Shown here: positions 57,435-64,000 of the stretch, one piece after another | Numbering within the stretch: position 1 is the first letter of the stretch | Layout of the letters: the number at the start of each line of letters is the position of its first letter | Notes under the pieces: generated by a model | What the model was told of the DNA's origin: nothing | The model's database searches: none | What the model saw: only the letters and a program-made list of their open reading frames with translations | Translations under genes and position numbers: made by a program | Origin: Asparagopsis taxiformis | Lineage: Eukaryota > Rhodophyta > Florideophyceae > Bonnemaisoniales > Bonnemaisoniaceae | Assembly: GCA_030407315.1 (NCBI GenBank) | Contig: JALQPE010000541.1 | Location: 1 to 64,000, forward strand | Direction: 5' to 3' | Length of the DNA: 64,000 bases

Positions 57435-58811
57435 ATGTTTAATCCCAAGGATAAAAGTGGAACGAAAAACGCCCTAAACGTCAATTCCACCGAAAAGTCA
57501 ATACATGGTATCCTGCGAGACATCAGCTCATCAGAGAACGAGACCTACCAAGGCCTTCTGTCGAATGATGCAACCGAAAATAGTATTTCCCTTGACGACA
57601 TGGGTGGGGTAAGGAGAACCAAGATCCTCCACACCCCCGGAAGGAACGACGAAATTGAGCGTAAATCCCGATACCCCGCGGAATCTCTCGTCGCATCACG
57701 CAGACTAACTGCTTCGTCCGAACTGCCGTCACATACACCCCCGCTTCAATCATCTCCTCCATCTTCGTGCACTGCTACCAAGGTTGAAATCGTTACGCTC
57801 AATGCTTTATCTGTCCCTTCCGCTGGATATGCAATACTTGATTTCCCTTCAGACTCCAACTCGCCAGAGAACATGACCTATCGGGCCCTTTTGTCGGATG
57901 ACGCAACCAAAAATAGTATTGCCCTTTACGGCATGGGAGGGGTAGGGAAGACCACGATCGCGTGTGCCCTCGGAACAAACGAGATAATTAGGGATAAGTT
58001 CCCAGATGGTGTATTCTTCTTTCGACTCGGTCATGATATCTCGATGCCATCTTTCATTCGCCAGCACCAAAGACTCGTCAGAAGTGCACTTTCAGAATTT
58101 TTGGAAAACTTCAAAGAAATGGCTGCTTGTGAGGATTCGTACCGCCAGATGATTACTGAACTTACAAATCTTCTGAACGAAGACACAGAAGAAGTGTATG
58201 ACGTGTTTATCAGTCATGCTGGCCCCGACAAGTGGACCATTGCCAAGCCACTGTACGATCTACTGGTTTCACTTGGCTTGAAAGTGTTTCTGGACATAGC
58301 CGAGCTGCGACCTGGGCAGCACGCACCGCGGAAGATGATCCGTGCGATGCGAAGTGCGAAGATTGCTGTGGTGATTCTGTCGCCGGAATTTGCAGCTAGG
58401 AAGTGGACTATGAAGGAGTTGATCTGTTTCCTGGAGCGGTCCGGTGTGGGTGGTGAACGAGGAGTGATTATCATTCCTGTCTTCTATCGATTGCCACTGG
58501 ATGGATGCAAGGACCAAAATTTGCTGGTCAGACTGAAGAACGAGGATGGAGAGAATGCACTTGCAGCGGACGGCTTTCTGGAGCGGATGGGGAAAGAGGG
58601 GAACTACGGAATGAAAGAAATTATGGATGCACTACGGGCGGTGACTGTAATGACGGGGATCGAGAATAAGAATGGGGTAGGGAATGGGAAAAGCGCTGGA
58701 GCGTTCGACGAGCGGAAGGAATTTGTCGGGAGCATCGGCGATGCCGTTGTCGAGGCGAATGGGCGACTGAAAAACGGACGAGCTGCTGGTCGCAGCGGCT
58801 CGCAAGAGTGA
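57435..58811 (+). CDS. NB (P-loop) - TIR domain protein
   Basis: 458 residues from the ATG at 57435. A P-loop segment, GMGGVGKTT (166-174, Lys172), is followed by GVFFFRLG as in NB-ARC/STAND ATPases. I see no Walker B, no winged helix and no LRR. A TIR domain (about 255-400) comes after it: YDVFISHAGPDKW, then LGLKVFLD and SPEFAARKWTMKEL. Glu328 sits at the position of the catalytic Glu of NAD-cleaving TIRs. The order NB then TIR is reversed relative to plant TIR-NB-LRR receptors. Residues 30-65 are a degenerate copy of the P-loop block (SENETYQGLLSNDATENSIS, then DMGGVRRTK), so the NB segment was duplicated and the first copy lost its Gly-Lys-Thr. An immune or NAD-signalling role is inferred. 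Confidence 0.8.
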   Translation: MFNPKDKSGTKNALNVNSTEKSIHGILRDISSSENETYQGLLSNDATENSISLDDMGGVRRTKILHTPGRNDEIERKSRYPAESLVASRRLTASSELPSHTPPLQSSPPSSCTATKVEIVTLNALSVPSAGYAILDFPSDSNSPENMTYRALLSDDATKNSIALYGMGGVGKTTIACALGTNEIIRDKFPDGVFFFRLGHDISMPSFIRQHQRLVRSALSEFLENFKEMAACEDSYRQMITELTNLLNEDTEEVYDVFISHAGPDKWTIAKPLYDLLVSLGLKVFLDIAELRPGQHAPRKMIRAMRSAKIAVVILSPEFAARKWTMKELICFLERSGVGGERGVIIIPVFYRLPLDGCKDQNLLVRLKNEDGENALAADGFLERMGKEGNYGMKEIMDALRAVTVMTGIENKNGVGNGKSAGAFDERKEFVGSIGDAVVEANGRLKNGRAAGRSGSQE

Positions 58812-58958
58812 CGGTGTTGGAGAACGCATTCTAGTAAAAACAATGATTCATGACGATTTCTATTTGCACGACGGGGAACTGCGGTGACCAACACTGCGAA
58901 TCTGTGACGAATAGGGACACGGCCGTTTGACCATCGGCCAACGCGAGCAGCTTGTATT

Positions 58959-58985
58959 GCATCGCATCGCATCGCATCGCATCGC
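58959..58985. repeat. (GCATC)n microsatellite
   Basis: Five tandem GCATC units plus a partial one. Confidence 0.85.
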
Positions 58986-59932
58986 AGAGAAATGTGTGCA
59001 CCACTGCGGCGACGAGCTGGACGAAAATATATTGATGCCCATCGCGATGCAGTCAGTGAGAAGCACACGGGTGGCGACCATGGTTTTCTCGGCAGTTTAG
59101 ATTGATTGCATTGCGGGCGGAATGCGATTTGGAGGAGGACGCAAGGAGACTCGCAGCGTCGCGAAGCGTGCGGATTCGGGTTGCGGGGGGACGCTGATCG
59201 TTGGTAGTGCGACTGTTGGAAGTGAATAAAATTAAATTTCGACAGATTCAGCGCATGGACTAGTGCAGCGGTTGTAGCATTTGGCAGTTGATGGAGATAG
59301 AAGACATGGACTGCGCGTCTATGCGCAGAACGAGTGTTTCGGCAACGCATGGACACGATCAACGCCAGCGAGGACACTTATTCGAGTCGAGCTCGCCTGA
59401 AGTAATGCACGGATGATGACGCAACGTCCAAGCTTCGAAAAGCGCCAACGAAAATTGAGAGATTAGAAACATACAAAATTAAAAAAATATGAATTTCCAA
59501 ATTTAGAGGGGTATTTTGCAAAGTTTGAAAAACACGCAAATCTGTACAGCCGCGCATTGTTTGTGTCGGTTTGTATCGGACCGCAACATGCCTCGCTTCG
59601 TTGCGCTGGTATCGCTCTCTCACAGCGCATGTCTCGTCTTGGTCGTGGTCGGTGTCACTCCTCCATTCATCGATTTGTACAGTCGCGCATAGGGCGACAG
59701 TTGGCAGCATTTGATTGCACACAACCAGGTCGGGATGTGATGTTACGTGGGCGACACGTGTGCACGTCAATGACGCAAGTTACCCAGCCACGACGCCGTG
59801 CGCGTATCCTCCCGTTTGCAATGTTCACGTCATGGCGCGAATGACACTGTAGCCTAATAGTGTTGCAAATGTCCGTAGCTTGTGAGAGTGTACGTAGAGA
59901 GCAGGGATAGCACCATAACAGCGCGCTTAGTG

Positions 59933-59977
59933 TGTTGGACAATGGTAGCTCCTCGCCTACCTTCTTTTGTCTTTACT
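59933..59977. repeat. Copia-2-type LTR fragment
   Basis: TGTTGGAC then a few changes, then GGTAGCTCCTCGCCTACCTT and CTTTTGTCTTTACT match the first 50 bases of the Copia-2 LTR with a small internal deletion. The rest of the LTR is absent. Confidence 0.6.
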
Positions 59978-60792
59978 GTAAGCTATTGGTCACTGCCAGT
60001 TATCCAACAGATTCTCAAGCCTGGAATTTCTACTCGGATGACGACACTCTGATTGGTTGAATGATGCGTGTCAGGACATCACAATCAGCTAATCAGTTGT
60101 CAAGTGATTCTATTCTGTACAAGTGTTTAGCACAACGCGCTAGATCTGTGAAGGGCAAAAAGATTTTCCGCGTGATGGACACTAGGTATCCTGTGAATAG
60201 TGCAACAGCGAGACAAGTCAGACAGTTGACATAGCGCTTGAGCAAGACTAAGGAATGCACTGGTGCACAGTGGTTCGCACCCAATTATTCAATTACATTG
60301 CTGAAAACCGATGGGCGGCGCAAAATCCTCACCAGCTCACGTTACACACAGCGTGCGACAACCGTGACCACCCCGCGACAAACCGTATGGCAAAAAATTC
60401 CATCTACTCCTTTCAATCTCAATAGCCCATCCGACAATGCGGTTCTTCCCAAAGTCCCGATTACAGGCCTTTCAATTCCGAAACCCTCATGGTTGCGCCC
60501 TGATCGCTCTTGAATCTGATTGTTACAAAATGTCCCGTGTCAGTAATGCTTACAACTTCCACTAGTACCTACCCTGGTTATAGTAGGCTTTGTACTTTCC
60601 AGCTCGAGTGTTTATATCTGGTAAGAAAAAACAAGAGATTATCCTACTGACAGAAATTCTGAAGACACCATAGCGATCTCTATGTCCAATAAAACGTTTC
60701 TACTCAACCTCAAAAAACACAGGTGGGTTATACAGTAGCAGTCCTTGGTAGTTTTATAGAAATTGTCATCTCATGCTCTAGCTAGAATCGGG

Positions 60793-60799
60793 TATAAAA
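60793..60799 (+). promoter_or_regulatory. TATA box of the ILEI-repeat gene
   Basis: TATAAAA 82 bases before the ATG at 60875, the same distance as for the cysteine-rich gene (83). Confidence 0.6.
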
Positions 60800-60874
60800 T
60801 AGCTTCAACAAATTGCTCCCGTCGCATTCATATCGATATCAACTTCGCCTTGAACGGCCTATCTCTTCTACACT

Positions 60875-63800
60875 ATGTCGCTCGTCATTGAGATTGCCAA
60901 TACAGCCGATGAAAACATCATCCTCTATCGCTCGCACACTCACACCACCCCAATTGCCGACATCCTTGGCGGTGAATCCTATCGCATAGAAACCTTTTCT
61001 GCCGACCATTATCTCGTCGCCAAGGACCACATCATAGATACACAAAATGAAAATCTAGGCGCAGATCCATTCTTCCGCATCAAATATCTCGCTGACCAGA
61101 AACTTGCTTGGCACGGCCCAGGACCGCAGCCACAATGGGCCACACTTCCATATGGAGGAACCATGTATCCAGTGTACAACTCTGAACAATCTGGTTTATG
61201 TGCTCACAATAATACCTTCTACTTTCGCTATCGTAAATCAGTGACAATGCGCATAGTCGTCGACAAGGAGCTTCGCGTGCAGTCTTCTACGGTTACCAAC
61301 TCATCTTCTGGTGAGGTTCTTGGAGCTTTCAAGCCATTTGACGATTTTGCTAATATATCCGTCTTCAGTGGTGCATGGGATGATGGGAATGATGCTAGCA
61401 TCGTTGTAAACAATCGTGATGTTTATAACCTCAACCTCCCGGATCAACCTACCAAACCTTCTCGTGGTATGAACATTGCTGTCGTAGACAATGTTTCAGG
61501 AAACGTACTTGATGTTAAAACATTCGACACATATAACGAGAACTCTGGACCGATGACATCCTTCCTCAACGAGCTACCTGAAGGACATGTTGTTGTCATG
61601 GCTGTCATGAATGAGGCATCCTCTATGCTAGATGAAAACGCCAAGAAAGCCATTGAGAGACTTGGCAGCAAGCATATCCGTGAAGTGGGCTACTCCGACA
61701 GCTGGGCGTTGATTGGGCAGGTTGGAGCAGCACCTGGAAAAGTCTATGAGCAGTGCCGACCGAGGTATGGTGGTAGTGTATATGTGCGCGCTTTGAGGAA
61801 TACGCTTCCGATCAAAATTGAAGTGTTTGAGAACGAAAATGCATCTACTTTACCTGAAGAGATATCTATCAGAGAGAAAAATGGAGCATCTCCATCTTTG
61901 TTCCAAATTGATATTCATCTTGAGTCTTATGGCTATCTTGATGGTGATAATGCTGTGATGAGAGTTCAGGGTCGGAATTTGTTCAATGCTGGACTTCCAG
62001 AACAGCCGACAAGTCCTAGTATGGGAATGAATGTCGCCGTTTTGGATGAAAACACGGGAAATTTGATGCATCTAGAAATTTTCGACACCTACACAAACAG
62101 TGCTGAACCATTCACAAACTTCCTCAACGCCCTGCCGCTTGGGAGGGTCGTACTTATTACTGTCAAGAATGAAGCTCAATACCAGTTGGATGAAGAAGCT
62201 TTCAAGGCAGTCGAGCGACTAGGAAGCACCTCTATTCGCAGCCTTACCTACGGTGGCAGTTACGCCATTATTGGTCAGGTTGGAGCGACTCCTGGAACGG
62301 TTTACGAAAAAGTCAGTGAGACTTATGCTGATGGTGTTGTCATTGATGCCAACCAAATTGCCATACCACTAAGAATTGACGAAAATAATCAAGTGCAGTC
62401 ACCACACCTTGGTGGTCAGATTGTTGGGAATCTTGCTGCCCCCGGGTCGTCTATTGGCATTTCGGTCGAGAGTCGTGGAACAAAAGATGGGAATAGAGCC
62501 TTTATTTCTGTGGCAGGCCGTGGTGTATTTTCGATTGGACTTCGTGATCAACCGACAGAAACCTCCAGAGGAATGAATGTAGTCCAGTTGAATCAAGTTC
62601 GTGGACATATAGTTGATGTCAAAGTTTTTGACACGTACAAAGCGAAAGCTGAAGCGAAAGCTTTCACGAATTATCTCAATCACGAAGTTCCGAATGGTCG
62701 CATTGTGATCATTGCTATCAATGGAGAGGCTTCATACTTCTTGGGCGAAGAAGTGATGCAAGCAATCGAACGAATCGGCAGCACACATATTCGCAAACTG
62801 CGTGAGGCTGACAACTGGTGCATCATTGGACAGGTCGGTGCTGTTCCTGGAACTGTACCAGAAATGTATTCTCCAAGTAATGCCGGCCCAGCCAAGCTCC
62901 AACTTCACCTCCCACTTCAGTCTCTACTTTCACATGGCACAAATGTACGTGTCTACTCAGAAGGGGGGAACGTGGGGAAAAGTTGCAAGGTGCAAGTAAA
63001 TGGGAACACCGTGGAAACTTTCCCGAATGAATATGGTCTGCACGTCGCAGTTGTCAGTCCAGAGGGTGTTGTTTCACAAACGAAAGTTTTCCAAACCAAT
63101 ATTGATGATAATGCAAGTGATTCTTTTGCTTCATGGGTGGATACACTTCCATTCGGTACTTGTGTTGCTATTGCAATCAGGTACAGTGCTGCAGAGAAAT
63201 TGACTACTCGGGCTCGCAATGCACTTCGATCCCTTGGTGCAAAGTTAGTGGACTTCATTGCCATCTACCATTCATATGCTCTAGTCGGTTTCAAAGGTGT
63301 TTCCAATGTCGTAGTAGCTGAGGAACACAGTGCTTCTCAAGCATGCACAGTGGTTTACGATATGATCCCAGAAGCAGCAGGGGGTGTAGCTGGAATCAAT
63401 GGCCAGACGGAAGGCTTCTCAGTCACTCTGAATTCATCAGGATCTTCTTCGCACTCTTTTTCCCGTATCGCTGTTGATGAAATTTTGGTTGGATCACCTG
63501 TTGTCGGTGTCAACGTAGCCGTTATTGACCCATCCTCTGGAATCGTGATGGAAACTCAGTCCTTCGACATATCAAGCGGTGCACATCAGGCAGACGATCT
63601 TGCAGAGTTTATCAAACAAATTAGTCTCGGTATGCTAGTTGCTCTGGTGATTCAGGGTAACGCTGTGTCCAAACTGACGGAGAGTAGCAAGCAGGCAATT
63701 TATTCTCTCGGAAGTAGGTTCATATATGAACTTCAACCAGAGTGGTCTTGGGTATGCCTTGGTCGAAAAGGGGCAGCCCCAGGAAGTGCGCATGACTATG

Positions 63801-64000
63801 TCGCCCAAAGTGGACTGGGTTCTATTGGGTTCTCAACTTGGCATCCTCTCGATAGTGGTTTATGCGGGTCACGTAGCTCTCTGCAGAATCTGAGTGTTGC
63901 GATTGATGGGGCTAATGAAGAAAACAGGGGAGGAACCGTCAAACTCAATGGTATGAATATTGGTAAGAAGAGCAAAGGATTGCAAATCGTGATGTTCAAT
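60875..64000 (+). CDS. Large multi-domain ILEI/FAM3-like repeat protein, cut by the window edge
   Basis: Open for 1042 codons from the ATG at 60875, with no stop before the right edge. After an N-terminal beta-rich segment (about 1-130, no signal peptide) there are five modules of 140-190 residues and the beginning of a sixth. Each carries the ILEI/FAM3/KIAA1199-type pattern GMNIAVVD...G...D...FDTY, then FLNELPEGHVVVMAVMNEAS and SWALIGQVGA or a close variant (near 61450-61750, 62015-62300, 62565-62850, 63030-63290, 63510-63770; the sixth starts near 63970). Metazoan ILEI domains bind ligands or glycans extracellularly. Here the absence of a signal peptide is odd, unless an upstream exon exists. 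The modules diverge from each other, so the array is old. Confidence 0.82.
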   Translation, partial: MSLVIEIANTADENIILYRSHTHTTPIADILGGESYRIETFSADHYLVAKDHIIDTQNENLGADPFFRIKYLADQKLAWHGPGPQPQWATLPYGGTMYPVYNSEQSGLCAHNNTFYFRYRKSVTMRIVVDKELRVQSSTVTNSSSGEVLGAFKPFDDFANISVFSGAWDDGNDASIVVNNRDVYNLNLPDQPTKPSRGMNIAVVDNVSGNVLDVKTFDTYNENSGPMTSFLNELPEGHVVVMAVMNEASSMLDENAKKAIERLGSKHIREVGYSDSWALIGQVGAAPGKVYEQCRPRYGGSVYVRALRNTLPIKIEVFENENASTLPEEISIREKNGASPSLFQIDIHLESYGYLDGDNAVMRVQGRNLFNAGLPEQPTSPSMGMNVAVLDENTGNLMHLEIFDTYTNSAEPFTNFLNALPLGRVVLITVKNEAQYQLDEEAFKAVERLGSTSIRSLTYGGSYAIIGQVGATPGTVYEKVSETYADGVVIDANQIAIPLRIDENNQVQSPHLGGQIVGNLAAPGSSIGISVESRGTKDGNRAFISVAGRGVFSIGLRDQPTETSRGMNVVQLNQVRGHIVDVKVFDTYKAKAEAKAFTNYLNHEVPNGRIVIIAINGEASYFLGEEVMQAIERIGSTHIRKLREADNWCIIGQVGAVPGTVPEMYSPSNAGPAKLQLHLPLQSLLSHGTNVRVYSEGGNVGKSCKVQVNGNTVETFPNEYGLHVAVVSPEGVVSQTKVFQTNIDDNASDSFASWVDTLPFGTCVAIAIRYSAAEKLTTRARNALRSLGAKLVDFIAIYHSYALVGFKGVSNVVVAEEHSASQACTVVYDMIPEAAGGVAGINGQTEGFSVTLNSSGSSSHSFSRIAVDEILVGSPVVGVNVAVIDPSSGIVMETQSFDISSGAHQADDLAEFIKQISLGMLVALVIQGNAVSKLTESSKQAIYSLGSRFIYELQPEWSWVCLGRKGAAPGSAHDYVAQSGLGSIGFSTWHPLDSGLCGSRSSLQNLSVAIDGANEENRGGTVKLNGMNIGKKSKGLQIVMFN

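Larger units (their letters stand above)
58812..60792. other. Gene-free region between NB-TIR and ILEI-repeat genes
   Basis: About 2 kb with no supported gene. It contains a (GCATC)n microsatellite, two dispersed-repeat copies (59222-59272, 59630-59775) and a Copia-2-like LTR fragment at 59933. Confidence 0.4.

Noticed and set aside
58604..59377. 257-codon minus-strand frame overlapping the NB-TIR gene
   Set aside because: Its first part reads a dispersed repeat and its second half is the antisense shadow of the NB-TIR coding sequence.

Overview
The window is nuclear DNA of an intron-poor, transposon-packed eukaryote. Protein genes are mostly single long open frames. The two introns I can infer are short (64 and 80 bases) with GT...AG ends, and one has a perfect TACTAAC branch site. 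Long intergenic stretches are filled by nested mobile elements. A red alga of the Chondrus/Gracilaria type is my best guess from the overall style (Copia, Gypsy, MULE and Harbinger elements beside compact genes, an NB/TIR protein). This is a weak inference, and other intron-poor eukaryotes are not excluded.

Region 1 (1-13309) is the most unusual part. It holds a ParB-like protein that probably continues, through one frameshift, into a 2-oxoglutarate/Fe(II) dioxygenase. It also holds a second ParB-like protein fused to an adenine/cytosine-N DNA methyltransferase and a SET domain, and two unrecognised genes. Between and beside them lie three arrays (1-720, 4495-5410, 11292-11520). The arrays differ in unit sequence but share one palindromic core, AATAATACCCGGTATTATT, and one stem-core layout. 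Together these look like a self-contained chromatin/DNA-modification locus or mobile element with its own DNA sites.

Region 2 (13310-18386) has no intact gene. It contains a 288-bp-arm inverted repeat with a MITE in one arm, a broken Ulp1-like protease, a tRNA-like patch and diverged duplications.

Region 3 (18387-23655) is a complete Mutator-like element with an 11-bp target duplication, long minisatellite-like terminal inverted repeats and an intact transposase.

Region 4 (24526-31627) is a host gene for a secreted cysteine-rich protein, split by a very young chromodomain Gypsy retrotransposon (25487-31154, target duplication TGCC). The rest of the host gene, including one intron, resumes after the element.

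Region 5 (34110-42934) is a Harbinger element with 3-bp target duplication AGT and 800-bp terminal inverted repeats. It carries intact Myb-like and transposase genes and, between them, a GC-richer block with a PsiD-like phosphatidylserine-decarboxylase-family gene and a small secreted protein.

Region 6 (44860-56230) is a three-level nest: a Copia element (TSD TTTTG) interrupted by a second Copia (TSD ATAAT), whose gag is interrupted by a solo LTR (TSD GTAGT).

Region 7 (56231-64000) holds an NB-TIR protein with a degenerate duplicate P-loop, and a large protein of repeated ILEI/FAM3-like domains that runs off the right edge.
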